Source of the DNA: Chloroflexi bacterium TSY
Lineage (GTDB): Bacteria; Chloroflexota; Anaerolineae; Caldilineales; Caldilineaceae
Length of the DNA stretch: 29,322 nt
Assembly (NCBI GenBank): GCA_019217005.1
Contig: JAHBNG010000160.1
Span: 1-29,322 of the forward strand
Direction of reading: 5' to 3'
Each line of letters begins with the position of its first letter. The stretch's first letter is position 1. Shown here one piece after another: positions 7,686 to 16,639 of this stretch. Below the pieces are notes generated by a model, which was given only the letters and a program-made list of their open reading frames with translations, was not told the DNA's origin and searched no databases. Both the position numbers and the translations under genes were made by a program.

Positions 7686-8569
7686 TATACCACTGCGATC
7701 ATTCCTGACATAGCCAACCCTCCCTCATGGTTTGCGGCCCATGCTTCGCCGCTTTCTTTTCCATTGAGGGTAAAGGGGTTTGGATTGAACAGTGGACTCA
7801 AGCTGCGATACTCAAACGTAGCAATTCTTTTGTTGGTCAACCGCTGGTGGTATAGATCGAGCAGTAACGTCGCCGTCAACGGACCATGCACAACTAAGTC
7901 AGGATATCCTTCATGCTGACGACAGAAATCGACGTCGTAGTGAATGCGGTGGGTGTTGAAAGTCAACGTCGAGTAACGGAAAAGCAGCATTGGATCGGGG
8001 GCGAAGCTGGCCGAAAAAGCTGCATCGGTTGGGGCTGGTTTGGCGGAGATTGGCTGGTTTTGATCAGAGCGAGTCGCCTCTCGATAGACGATGGTTTGCT
8101 CTTCGCACAGGCAACATTTTCCATCTATCATTATCTCACGCTCAACCAGGACAAAGACCAATGGACCACTGCGTCCATGTTTGGGCGTAATCGATTTGAT
8201 GGTCGAGCGTCTGATAGCTTGGTTACCCAATCGCATGGGATGAAGAAACTTCAGACGTCCCCCTGCCCACATGCGTCTTGGCGGTTTAGCCGTTTCCTCT
8301 TGTTCTTCCTCATCCCTAGTAAACGACCCAGTAAACGAAATGGGCGGCATAAATCCGCCTAATTTTTCATGTCCCTCTACGCCTAACGCAGTGCTCAGAA
8401 CTGGTTCATGAAAATAGAGCCAATGCCAAGCTGGCGGCAACTCGTGGCCAACTTGGAAAGTTGGCTTACGATTGAGCGTGGCATTCATCAGATTAGCCGT
8501 TTCGGGGGAGAGAATAGCCGCAGTGATCTGTTCTCTACCAAGCCAAGCGGTCATCTGTTCGGCAGTCAA
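7685..8569 (-). CDS. Hotdog-fold acyl-CoA hydratase (FAS1-like dehydratase / mesaconyl-C4-CoA or itaconyl-CoA hydratase type)
   Basis: The protein of about 290 aa has the double-hotdog layout of the HTD2/Meh group. An N-terminal domain contains LPPAWHWLYFHEPV and GGFMPPISFTGSF. A C-terminal MaoC-like domain contains FNTHRIHYDVDFCRQHEGYPDLVVHGPL, whose H-x-I-H-Y-D segment is the usual hydratase active-site region. Characterised relatives hydrate mesaconyl-C4-CoA in Chloroflexus or itaconyl-CoA in Pseudomonas. A family III CoA-transferase lies upstream on the same strand, which supports a CoA-activation plus hydration pathway for an unsaturated dicarboxylate. The start is either TTG 8569, overlapping the preceding stop as TTGA, or ATG 8554; I cannot decide. 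Its stop overlaps the DUF433 start. Confidence 0.82.
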   Translation of the reverse strand: MTAEQMTAWLGREQITAAILSPETANLMNATLNRKPTFQVGHELPPAWHWLYFHEPVLSTALGVEGHEKLGGFMPPISFTGSFTRDEEEQEETAKPPRRMWAGGRLKFLHPMRLGNQAIRRSTIKSITPKHGRSGPLVFVLVEREIMIDGKCCLCEEQTIVYREATRSDQNQPISAKPAPTDAAFSASFAPDPMLLFRYSTLTFNTHRIHYDVDFCRQHEGYPDLVVHGPLTATLLLDLYHQRLTNKRIATFEYRSLSPLFNPNPFTLNGKESGEAWAANHEGGLAMSGMIAVV

Positions 8570-9326
8570 GAGTTGTCTACCTCTTCGTTCAGATCATCTG
8601 TCGGTAGACGTTGGACAAAAGCATTCAGATTGAATGCTTCGAGTGCATAATTGACGAGGTCGTTTAGCTCTTCTAGGCGGCATGTTTCAAGTTTGTCGGC
8701 AACGAATTTGTACATTGGCTCAAAACGCTGATCTAGAATCTCAAAACGCGAGTCTAAAATCTGTAAGATCGTCCGACGCACAACCGCCTCGCCTTCTTCT
8801 CTCCCTTTCTTCTCGTCTTCATCAATCCCTCTTTTGTATCCAATGTCTTCGCGCTCTTGACGCCACTGATCGGCAAGTGTATGCATGATCTCCTCCGTGT
8901 TTTGATAGACACTCGATATCGTGTTCGTCACTTCACCCTGGCTGACACGGTCCGTTACTGATGATAGATATTTGATCATTGCCAATAAGTGATCCAGGAT
9001 CTGTTCCGTTGGGAGGTTGGCAGGCGGTTCCAGGATCGCCGACAAACGTTCAGCCAGTGCTTCATCATAGATATATTTTAGTAGAAGGATGCTGGCTTGT
9101 AAAGTGTCTGACGAGAGCATTTGGTGCAACTCGGCATCGGGCTGCTCAGCCGTGTTGAAGAGAATATATCGAAATAACTGCCTTCTTTTAGCTGGAGCTC
9201 GTCCAGGTCGAGTTGCACCAGAATCTCTTTCGGCAATACCCCAAGCAGGAAAGCACGTACATCTTCCGGTTTCGTGAAGGAGAAACGAAAGAAACTGTCA
9301 TGCGGGTTATTGATTGATTTGTCCAT
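8566..9326 (-). pseudogene. Rpn-type recombination-promoting nuclease, internally deleted and frameshifted
   Basis: The N-terminal part (ATG 9326: MDKSINNPHDSFFRFSFTKPEDVRAFLLG) is the start of the Rpn/transposase_31 family. The C-terminal part (…SSDTLQASILLLKYIYDEALAERL…) matches the same family's end. Near 9150-9170 the frame changes between them, and the whole PD-(D/E)XK nuclease core that normally follows the first 60 residues is missing, an estimated 130 residues. The remaining C-terminal frame could still be translated from a TTG at 9129. The pseudogene sits between the CoA-transferase and the hydratase, all on one strand, and looks like an insertion into a metabolic operon. Confidence 0.8.
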
Positions 9327-9368
9327 GATGGAATGAAAATACGATGATGTAGACTTTTATGGAACGAC

Positions 9369-10493
9369 CTACTTGGCGAATTCCTGGCGTACTTTGTTGG
9401 TGTGTTCACCCAATTCAGGCACCACACCAAACTCATCACGATCAAACTCTGTGATTATTGGCGACGCCACCATCTGCACCACCTCGTCGTTTACAATCAT
9501 CGGCTGGCGACGCAACTGGGGATGATTCGACAGATCTACCACTGAGTTGACTGCGCCATACGCAATGCCGGTTTCGTTCAGTTTTTTCTCTAGGTCAGTT
9601 CGAGTGTATTGACCAAATATGGAATTGATCACCTTGTCCATCTCAGATCGATTAGCAACGCGAACATTGTTCGTCTCAAACCGTGGATCACCGACCATGT
9701 CAGGTCGTTCCAACAGTTCTGTACAGAAACGGTCCCATTCGCGGTTGTTCTGAATGGCAATCACCACCATCTCCCCTTCTTTGGTCAGATACCCACCATA
9801 AGGGGCCAGCGAAGGATGTTTCATGCCTGCACGTCGGGGTGCCTTGCCGCCGTAATCATGATGCATCAATGGCACAGTCATCCAATCAGCCGCCGTATCA
9901 AAGAGCGAGACCTGCAAGCCCGATCCCTGCCCCGTCCGTTCGCGCAGGAAGAGGGCTTGCACGATCGCACCATAGGCATTCATCCCCGCACCAATATCGC
10001 AGATAGAGACCCCCATCCGTCCATATCCTTCCGGTGCGCCTGAAATCGATACGAGTCCGCTTTCACACTGTACCAGAAAGTCATATGCTTTCATATCCCG
10101 ATAGGGACCATCACCATAGCCAAAGATGTCACAAGTGACCAATTGCGGATACCGGGCGCGCAGCGATTCTGCTCCAAAACCAAGCCGTTCGGTGGCACCA
10201 GGCGCAAGGTTTTGAATAAAAACATCTGCCTTTGTCAAAATTCGATGGAGTAATGAAGCATCCTCCGACTCTTTGAGGTTGAGGACAACCGACTCTTTGC
10301 CTCGATTTGTCCATACAAAGTATGACGCCTCACCATGAACGACGCTATCGTAGCCACGCGCAAAATCGCCTGCAGCACGCTCGATCTTGAGGACACGTGC
10401 GCCTGCGTCCGCCAACCGACAAGAGCAAAGTGGCGCAGCCAACGCTTGCTCAATCGAGACAACCAGAATACCGTCAAGAGGTTTGGTTTGCAT
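9369..10493 (-). CDS. Family III CoA-transferase (CaiB/BaiF)
   Basis: The 374-aa enzyme moves CoA between carboxylic acids through an aspartyl-CoA thioester. The N-terminal GARVLKIERAAGDFARGYD segment and the KAYDFLVQCESG region with Asp138, the expected catalytic residue, are clear, as are NRGKESVVLNLK and LYVNSL-type C-terminal HPQLRRQPMI. The start is placed at ATG 10493 because GGAG lies about 10 bases upstream and the 22 further upstream residues are not family-like; the frame itself opens at 10559. The closest recollection is the itaconate or succinyl-CoA:dicarboxylate group, which fits the hydratase downstream. The exact acid is not certain. Confidence 0.88.
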   Translation of the reverse strand: MQTKPLDGILVVSIEQALAAPLCSCRLADAGARVLKIERAAGDFARGYDSVVHGEASYFVWTNRGKESVVLNLKESEDASLLHRILTKADVFIQNLAPGATERLGFGAESLRARYPQLVTCDIFGYGDGPYRDMKAYDFLVQCESGLVSISGAPEGYGRMGVSICDIGAGMNAYGAIVQALFLRERTGQGSGLQVSLFDTAADWMTVPLMHHDYGGKAPRRAGMKHPSLAPYGGYLTKEGEMVVIAIQNNREWDRFCTELLERPDMVGDPRFETNNVRVANRSEMDKVINSIFGQYTRTDLEKKLNETGIAYGAVNSVVDLSNHPQLRRQPMIVNDEVVQMVASPIITEFDRDEFGVVPELGEHTNKVRQEFAK

Positions 10494-10568
10494 TGGGGTG
10501 ATTCTCCAAAGTGTCTCATACCCAATTTCATGAACATTGGACAAGTTAGGCCGATCCAATATTTAAGC

Positions 10569-10640
10569 GATCCGCAGATGGACAGGATTGACTGGATTTT
10601 CCTCTTTCTAATCCTGTAAATCTTGCCCATCTGTGGATAA
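10569..10640. repeat. Intergenic hairpin repeat (CCGCAGATGGACAGGATT type)
   Basis: GATCCGCAGATGGACAGGATT at 10569-10589, extended to 10598, is mirrored by AATCCTGTAAATCTTGCCCAT and CTGTGGATAA ending at 10640. The arms are about 30 bases with a few mismatches around an 11-base loop. It lies upstream of the CoA-transferase. The design is that of a REP/MITE-like dispersed palindrome, and I recall similar sequences from other environmental genomes, but only one copy is present here. Confidence 0.65.
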
Positions 10641-10723
10641 TTTATTTTAGTATAGGAAAGTATAAAATCAGCCAATAGGTGGAACCAGATTCTGGCTGTT
10701 CACGAAGTGGTCGCTTCGACCTA

Positions 10724-10747
10724 GCTGACGGCTGATTAGCTGAAAGC
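10724..10747. repeat. Short GCTGA-type repeat tract
   Basis: A degenerate copy of the repeat seen at 6-50 and 23843-23882 (AGCTGACGGCTGATTAGCTGA). It lies in the 260-base gap between the CoA-transferase and the transporter, together with the hairpin repeat at 10569. Confidence 0.5.
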
Positions 10748-10820
10748 TTTTTAATTTGAAATCGCCCTAAAACTCATCTCGTCATCTTTTTAGCCCTAGC
10801 CTATCCGATTCAGGCGAAAC

Positions 10821-12194
10821 CTAACCCTTATTGTCACCCGTTCGCCGATTCGCCAACTCTTCCTTGATTGCTCGCAACCGCTCTCCATGTAACGGATAGG
10901 TCAATAAAGCGAGAAAGGCAAGAGCACATCCAGCAAAGGGGAGCCCAGTCATGAAGACACGGAAGCCAGTATTGACTGAGTCCGGCTGGATCTCAATTGT
11001 TGTATCATAACCATATGCAGGAGCAACGAGGCCGAAAACAACTGACACAATTGCCGTGCTCAACGTCACCACCAGCCCGTTGAGGCCAAAATACATTCCT
11101 TCGCGGCGTTGGCCTGTCTTTACTTCATCCTCGTCGATCACATCGGCAATAAGCACGTTGTCCATGAGGAAAATACCGGCAAAAGCGACGCCAATTAATG
11201 CTGCCACAGCAACCGCGCCCTGAAGCGTTTCCACAAACCAAAGCGGGAGCATCGCCAACGCGGTTGCGGCGTAACCCAAGAGCGCAGTGGTGCGTGCCTC
11301 AAAGCGATTGGCAATCACGAGCCGCCACGGGTAGAGCGCCAATGCAGCCACAATGAAAGCTGTCGCAAGAATGATTGACGTCTGGCCTGGATCGGTGCCG
11401 ATGCTATATTTGACATAGAAGATCATGCCTGTGGCGAGTGCATTTGTTGTGACGAAGCGCATGGTTTGGGCAATGGTCATTGGCACAAAGCTGCGGTTGA
11501 CAAAGGTTGTCTTGATGGCCGTGAGGAAGGAAAAATCTTCAGAGACTGACGGTCCACCTCGCTCAAACATGCCCTGATAGCCCACATAAGCTGCCACAAC
11601 AGCGACTCCCGTAAAGATCAACCCCATGACGCCCCAGCCTAACTGCTGAGCTAATATGGGCGGCAGCGCCACACCGAGCAGCAATGCGACCGTCAGGAAG
11701 ATATTCATGCGCACTGCGACATCTGTGCGCTCCCGATAGCTGGGAAACATCTCTGGCATAAGCGAATAGTAGGAGGTACTGACTGCTGTTCCAAAGGCAT
11801 CATAGAGAACAACACCAATGACCATGTAGATGAGGAGAGCGACTGGCTGCTCATTGCCATTAAAGGGCGCCAACCAGAGCAGCGCAAAAATGATCATCCA
11901 GGGTACCGTGCCAAACCAAAGATAGGGAAGCCGTCTCCCCCAACGGGTGTGGGTGCGATCAGATAGGTATCCGATGAGTGGATTATTCACTGCATTGTAG
12001 ATGGCATAGAGGGTCAATGCCGTCGCACTCCATTGCGGCGGAAGTCTCTTGACATCGGTATAAAAGAAGAGGAGCAATACACTGACGACTTGGGCCGGAA
12101 TCTGGATGCCCAGCATGGAGAGGGCATAGAGCCAACGTTGAATGTTTGTAGCGGACTGGTTTGTTGAAGAAAGGGGAATGCTGGTAGTACTCAC
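10821..12194 (-). CDS. GPH/MFS-family sugar:cation symporter
   Basis: This 457-aa membrane protein has about 12 hydrophobic segments and the loop 2-3 signature NNPLIGYLSDRTHTRWGRRLPYL of the glycoside-pentoside-hexuronide (MelB-like) symporters. The motif is repeated weakly before helix 10 (NVLIADVIDEDEVKTGQRREGMYFG), which is also typical. It would import sugars or glycosides with Na+ or H+. The start is a GTG at 12194 with only a weak upstream AGGTG. It stands alone, with the second 80-bp MITE about 115 bases upstream of its start. The substrate is unknown. Confidence 0.9.
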   Translation of the reverse strand: MSTTSIPLSSTNQSATNIQRWLYALSMLGIQIPAQVVSVLLLFFYTDVKRLPPQWSATALTLYAIYNAVNNPLIGYLSDRTHTRWGRRLPYLWFGTVPWMIIFALLWLAPFNGNEQPVALLIYMVIGVVLYDAFGTAVSTSYYSLMPEMFPSYRERTDVAVRMNIFLTVALLLGVALPPILAQQLGWGVMGLIFTGVAVVAAYVGYQGMFERGGPSVSEDFSFLTAIKTTFVNRSFVPMTIAQTMRFVTTNALATGMIFYVKYSIGTDPGQTSIILATAFIVAALALYPWRLVIANRFEARTTALLGYAATALAMLPLWFVETLQGAVAVAALIGVAFAGIFLMDNVLIADVIDEDEVKTGQRREGMYFGLNGLVVTLSTAIVSVVFGLVAPAYGYDTTIEIQPDSVNTGFRVFMTGLPFAGCALAFLALLTYPLHGERLRAIKEELANRRTGDNKG

Positions 12195-12300
12195 GATAGA
12201 TTACTGCACCTGTGGTTGGATTTGGTTGAATTAGGCGATTCCAAAAAAATAACTGACTCATGAGGTATACGTGTTGCGTATTGTGTGATACTGGTCAAGA

Positions 12301-12396
12301 GAATCTTGGATAGTGTGTCCCAAAGTGTGTAAATGAAAACTACACAGTCAAAAAGCTGCTCCATTTACACACTTTGTGGTACACACCCGAATCTTG
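12301..12396. mobile_element. 80-bp MITE copy 2 with 8-bp target duplication
   Basis: The element is 12309-12388, exactly 80 bp like the copy at 3333. The duplication GAATCTTG flanks it at 12301-12308 and 12389-12396. The ends begin GATAGTGTGTCCCAAAGTG and finish CTTTGTGGTACACACCC, nearly matching as inverted repeats over about 26 bases. Orientation is opposite to copy 1. It lies between the transporter start and the next palindromes, so it may alter the transporter's promoter region. Confidence 0.9.
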
Positions 12397-12654
12397 TAGA
12401 GTTGCAAGAGTCCATTTCTCCAATTTGGAGGCCCTATTTTCTTGGAATGGCTCAAGATAGAGTCAGCCGATGCAATGATGGTAATTCTTAACATATAACA
12501 GACTTAGCACCGGCTGATGCTTGATTATACGGTCTATCTTACTGTTCGACAAACAAATCCATTGGTTGCTTGAAGCTGCGCAATCCTGGGTTGTACAACC
12601 AGCTTCGTGCGGCTCAAAGCACGCACCTACGGTATGCCGGATTTAATTTTTAAC

Positions 12655-12751
12655 ATCCATAGGACTTACGCAGAGTCCTCTCGTACGGGCATGATACATC
12701 ATGCCCGTACAAGAGAGGGCACACCATATTGTGCGTAAGTCCTGATCCATA
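12655..12751. mobile_element. 83-bp palindromic MITE with GGACTTACGCA ends
   Basis: GGACTTACGCA (12662) and TGCGTAAGTCC form the ends. Inside, CTCGTACGGGCATGAT and ATCATGCCCGTAC form a second perfect palindrome, so the whole element folds on itself. The 7-bp direct repeat ATCCATA at 12655-12661 and 12745-12751 is a likely target duplication. The GGACTTACGCA terminus is shared by several IS families in other bacteria, as far as I recall. Only one copy is present here. Confidence 0.8.
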
Positions 12752-12845
12752 AACTGTGTTTGGGGCGATATCAACTGTCCACACAGGTGGACGGTTGGCT
12801 TGCTAGCCCTGATCAGCGCCTTCAGTCACTCCTCTACTTAGTGCT

Positions 12846-12916
12846 TATCCGAAAAGTTCTGTGATGAACTATTCCCGCTCGAGAAGTTAGTCAGACTCAC
12901 AACCACTTTTCGGATA
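12846..12916 (-). terminator. Hairpin downstream of the secreted metalloprotease-like gene
   Basis: TATCCGAAAAGT (12846-12857) pairs perfectly with ACTTTTCGGATA (12905-12916), with a partly foldable interior. It lies 30 bases past the stop of the large secreted-protein gene. It could be a terminator or a further small MITE. There is no clear T-tract on the relevant side. Confidence 0.5.
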
Positions 12917-12945
12917 GGATCTTACTCGTACAGAGCGTCAATGCT

Positions 12946-15900
12946 CTATGGCGCTTGCCAAACAATCGCGTAGATCCCATCTTCAACTATACCTTCCACT
13001 GACACCCAATTCAGATTTGAGTCACGGGTCACTGTGGCGGTGAGCCCATCGTCGGTCCAATTGCCATCCAGACCAAAAAGGCGATCAAAGCGCATCATGA
13101 TCAAATTCGCCTCGTCCGCTTCTGTGAGACCGGCTCGTTCGATCGCTTCCTGACTGTAGAACATGGTCAGTTTAACGGGCCCATAATCGGGCTCGGTTCC
13201 ATCGTCTAGAGGGACGCTGCTATCAACTGTCCCTGGCTCGCTGCGTAGCTGGCAGTTTGGTCCGAACAGAATGTCCACATCGAGCGGCATTCCGACCAGT
13301 TTAGTGACATTTCCCCCATTGGGGAATTGCAAAGGCTTAAAGAGAGCCTCATAGTTCGCTGCTGGCATCATCATGACGCGGTTGCAGTTTGGGTCTGGCT
13401 GGTTGACTGTCATGTTTGCAGTGTCGACCATCAACAATCCATCTCGCAGAGGCGCTTCGTGGCAGTGTGCAGGACCAACGCCGCCACCGTCTCGAAACCA
13501 GCGCACAAATCCATCGAATTCTTCTGTCTCGGCGCGCGTGTCTTGGGGATGACGCTCGATGGACAGAAGACCATAAGGAGGCACGGTTCCTCGTGACCAC
13601 AGATTTGGAAAGTCACGAAAATCAAAGATAGCCTTAAATTGCCCATTGTCGTAAGTCATCACCCGATTCCACTCCTCTGGACAACCGATCTCTGTATCGG
13701 GTACACAAATCTGGATGATTGGCGAGAACGCATTTTCGCCATCCACCAATTCGCTATTCTGTTTACCGTTGAGCACTGCCGTCATGGTCACAACATTTCC
13801 ACCAACCAATTGATAGTCCAAATCAAGGCTGGATCCCCACTCATCGCGATCGGGTTCCGTTGTTTCGCTAATGATCCCTGTTTCATCGGAGGTGACATAG
13901 CGAAAACGACCGGCACCAGATAGTGGACCCGATGGCAAGGTGTAGCGATCCACAAAGATACGCAATTGATCATCAGCATCGTGTCCCCAAATCTCTATTT
14001 CTCCCACATGCTTTGTTGTACCAGTTGCATTGACGCCCGTGCCCTGATGTAGAATTCGGTTTGGTGGTTCGGTAGGACGGCCTTGAAGCAAGTACGCTTG
14101 GGTGGCGGTGTTGCCGATCACAGTTGCGCCTTCGGTAATGATGACATCCACTGTCGTGACCATTGCATCTAGAGTTGTTTCGGTGTCCAGATTTGCGCTG
14201 GCGACGACAGAATCAACATCGGCGTCACGGGTGGCACCATTCAGGAGAGGCAAGTAGATCACTCGTTCACTTCCGATTGGATTCAGGGGGGAAGGGTTAG
14301 ATGAGATGGGATTCAATGGGGTTGGGTCATATAAAGCAGCCAATGGTCCCCATGCTGCTAATGGATCATTCATGCTGGCACTCAGAACAGTGGCGGGAGT
14401 GAGCCTAGACGGTGCATAGGGCAATGTGTCTGGGGCTCGTAGTGGCGTCAGTCCTGCAATGCCCTGAATATCAAACCAACGTTCCAGCGTTTCCCAATCA
14501 CTTTCTCCATGGACCAGTCGCTGGGTCGATAGTAGACAGGCACCCAGGGATGACTCTTGATCAGATGGGTGCCACAGCTCGCTCGCTGTGTAATGGAATG
14601 CCATTACCGAGGCTGCCTGCCCGTCGACCCCAAAAGGGTCCTCATCGATGGAACAAAAGCTGACACGCGCGTCGCTGGGATCATACACTGAACAAGTACA
14701 GTATGCTGGGGCTCCGTTGTCACCCTTATGGCCATACTCATCGTAAAGAAAAAGGGCGTAATGCATCCACTCATGTACAATTGTGCGGGCACCTTTTGGG
14801 TCATTCCACTTGCCGACATGTGATTCATTTCCATTCCAGTAACGACCGTAGTAAGTGGCGCCGGGTTCAAAATCCACCTCGATGTCGACTGTACCAATTT
14901 CACTATAGGGAGGGGTTTGTTTCAGGATTGGGCTTGTCAGTGTGTAGGGTAGTGTATCACTGACAATGCCACCTACAAACGCCGCTGGCCGCAGGTCGTT
15001 CGCGACATGAAAGCGCAAATCAGAATCATACCAATGTTGTCCACCTGTATAGATTGTTGGGCGTTTGAAAGCCATGTAACCGTCGGTCAGGTCAGCGAGA
15101 TAGGCAGATGCAATGCGAAAACCCTGCTCAAGCTCAGTCTCGAAACGCTCGTCTGATGGTTCCCACTCCAAGGCCACAACGGGGTTAAAGAGGACCAATG
15201 GCCATTCTCTGCGGATCGCTACCCGTTCATTGCTGGCACAGGTTACCTGACAACTAGAGGTGACATGTTCCGGGGTCCCGCTCCCAGTGCGCCAGCTTGT
15301 GGCATAGACCCAATAAGCGGCTCCATGTTCAAGCCGTCCGGAAGGTTGCTCGTGCTGTTGATGCAGAGCGGCAATTTGAGTGCACTCAGTGGGTAGTGGC
15401 GTCGTGGGGCGACCTGCTCCGTCCGTTGTAATCTGGTGCTTACTGAGAAAACGAGGCGCATCCTCGTTTTTGTAGCATAGAATCTGCACCATCTCGTTGG
15501 ACACAAAGCGACCATCGCCCCAAACAAAGTAGAGCGTTGAAACAGGCAACACTTGAATCAAGACAGTCGCGGTATCAGTGCTCTCGTTGCCATTCTCGAC
15601 CTGAAATTGAAAACTATCCATCCCAACAAAGCTGGGTGGAGGTGTATATGTCACATCGGCGCTTGTATTCTCCCGAGGCACAATGTTGCCCAACGTACCG
15701 GCTGGCTGCGACACAATCGAGAACGTTAACGCGCTGGCAGTTTGATGGCTTCCCGACAGTGTGATTGTCATTGAATTGTCCTGATCGGTCGACACAGTCT
15801 GAGTATGGGCCACAGGCGGTGCCAGAGCGAAGTTCGGCGTGCGCGCTTCTGGCATTGCGAGCGGAGCCGAGTCACTCTCAAGTTGAACGAGTGTGACCCG

Positions 15901-16464
15901 TTCTGGATAAGCCGACGTCAGCCCAACTACATAGCTGCTGTCTCCAGGAGCTTCTCCCTCACCAGGACAGACAGGAGATCCAAACCGAACAGTGATTGTA
16001 TTGCCCGATTGCTCGATTTCATCGATCTCGGTGGTGCCCTCAGCTCCTTCGGTGATGATGTATGCATCATCCAGGGATCCGTCACCATCGTAATCCACTG
16101 GAATGATGGGACCAAATGCAAGGCTGAATCCAAGTAGACAAGATGACTCATCTTCTATTACAGCATTCGCCAGATCGATTCGATATTGATATCCATAGAG
16201 TCCTGCCGCCAAGGTGCCTTCTTCACCCGCATCGCGTGAATGTGAGTGAAAGAAGCCTTCTCCTGTTGCTCCGGGCAGTGCAAAATTGACAACTTGATCA
16301 CTGCCATTCAGTTGACAACCATGATCAAACACACAGTGGATCTCGCTCGAATTCACATCGACAGTCGTTAGTGAATTTGCTTTTACTTCCGAAAATTGAA
16401 CAACAAAAATAGCAATAAATAACAACAGACAAATTGATATTGTACGACAGCGCAAAATTGACAT
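12946..16464 (-). CDS. Secreted multidomain protein with CLCA-like HEWxH...DEY metalloprotease motif
   Basis: The 1172-aa protein begins with a clear signal peptide (hydrophobic core about residues 9-23, cleavage near VKA-NS at 29/30). The start is the ATG at 16464, preceded 7 bases upstream by AAGGAA; an ATG at 16482 is the alternative. Residues about 35-185 look like a choice-of-anchor-type beta domain with DYDGDGSLDDAY. Residues about 215-307 are a cadherin/Big_9-like Ig repeat (VTYTPPPSFVGMDSFQFQVENG). HEWMHYALFLYDEY starts at 564: H564, E565 and H568 plus D575 form a zincin pattern very like the HEWAHLRWGVFDEY of CLCA-family proteases. An IYLPLLNG linker near 735 and further beta-rich repeats follow. 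No sortase or C-terminal anchor motif is evident. Target unknown. Confidence 0.85.
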   Translation of the reverse strand: MSILRCRTISICLLLFIAIFVVQFSEVKANSLTTVDVNSSEIHCVFDHGCQLNGSDQVVNFALPGATGEGFFHSHSRDAGEEGTLAAGLYGYQYRIDLANAVIEDESSCLLGFSLAFGPIIPVDYDGDGSLDDAYIITEGAEGTTEIDEIEQSGNTITVRFGSPVCPGEGEAPGDSSYVVGLTSAYPERVTLVQLESDSAPLAMPEARTPNFALAPPVAHTQTVSTDQDNSMTITLSGSHQTASALTFSIVSQPAGTLGNIVPRENTSADVTYTPPPSFVGMDSFQFQVENGNESTDTATVLIQVLPVSTLYFVWGDGRFVSNEMVQILCYKNEDAPRFLSKHQITTDGAGRPTTPLPTECTQIAALHQQHEQPSGRLEHGAAYWVYATSWRTGSGTPEHVTSSCQVTCASNERVAIRREWPLVLFNPVVALEWEPSDERFETELEQGFRIASAYLADLTDGYMAFKRPTIYTGGQHWYDSDLRFHVANDLRPAAFVGGIVSDTLPYTLTSPILKQTPPYSEIGTVDIEVDFEPGATYYGRYWNGNESHVGKWNDPKGARTIVHEWMHYALFLYDEYGHKGDNGAPAYCTCSVYDPSDARVSFCSIDEDPFGVDGQAASVMAFHYTASELWHPSDQESSLGACLLSTQRLVHGESDWETLERWFDIQGIAGLTPLRAPDTLPYAPSRLTPATVLSASMNDPLAAWGPLAALYDPTPLNPISSNPSPLNPIGSERVIYLPLLNGATRDADVDSVVASANLDTETTLDAMVTTVDVIITEGATVIGNTATQAYLLQGRPTEPPNRILHQGTGVNATGTTKHVGEIEIWGHDADDQLRIFVDRYTLPSGPLSGAGRFRYVTSDETGIISETTEPDRDEWGSSLDLDYQLVGGNVVTMTAVLNGKQNSELVDGENAFSPIIQICVPDTEIGCPEEWNRVMTYDNGQFKAIFDFRDFPNLWSRGTVPPYGLLSIERHPQDTRAETEEFDGFVRWFRDGGGVGPAHCHEAPLRDGLLMVDTANMTVNQPDPNCNRVMMMPAANYEALFKPLQFPNGGNVTKLVGMPLDVDILFGPNCQLRSEPGTVDSSVPLDDGTEPDYGPVKLTMFYSQEAIERAGLTEADEANLIMMRFDRLFGLDGNWTDDGLTATVTRDSNLNWVSVEGIVEDGIYAIVWQAP

Positions 16465-16586
16465 TGTATCGTTCCTTATCATCTAATGAGTATTAGAGCC
16501 ATAGTTATCGTGTTGACAAATTGGTATATACTGAGTAACGCATAAAGGTTCAGGTTCTTCCAGAATCCAGGGGGTGTAACTTCCCG

Positions 16587-16636
16587 GGAAGAGGTCAAAA
16601 ACAGTCTCGTTGACGACCTCATGCCTGACCTCTTCC
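16587..16636. repeat. 11-bp inverted repeat at the IS110 left flank
   Basis: GGAAGAGGTCA (16587-16597) and TGACCTCTTCC (16626-16636) are perfect reverse complements with a 28-base loop. AGGTCAAAAA recurs just before the transposase ATG at about 16884. The feature may be part of the IS110 end or its leader RNA. Confidence 0.5.
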
Positions 16637-16639
16637 TAT

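Noticed and set aside
16501..16560. TTGACA near 16513 as a promoter for the IS110 transposase
   Set aside because: The only -10-like box is 8 bases away, too close for a working promoter.
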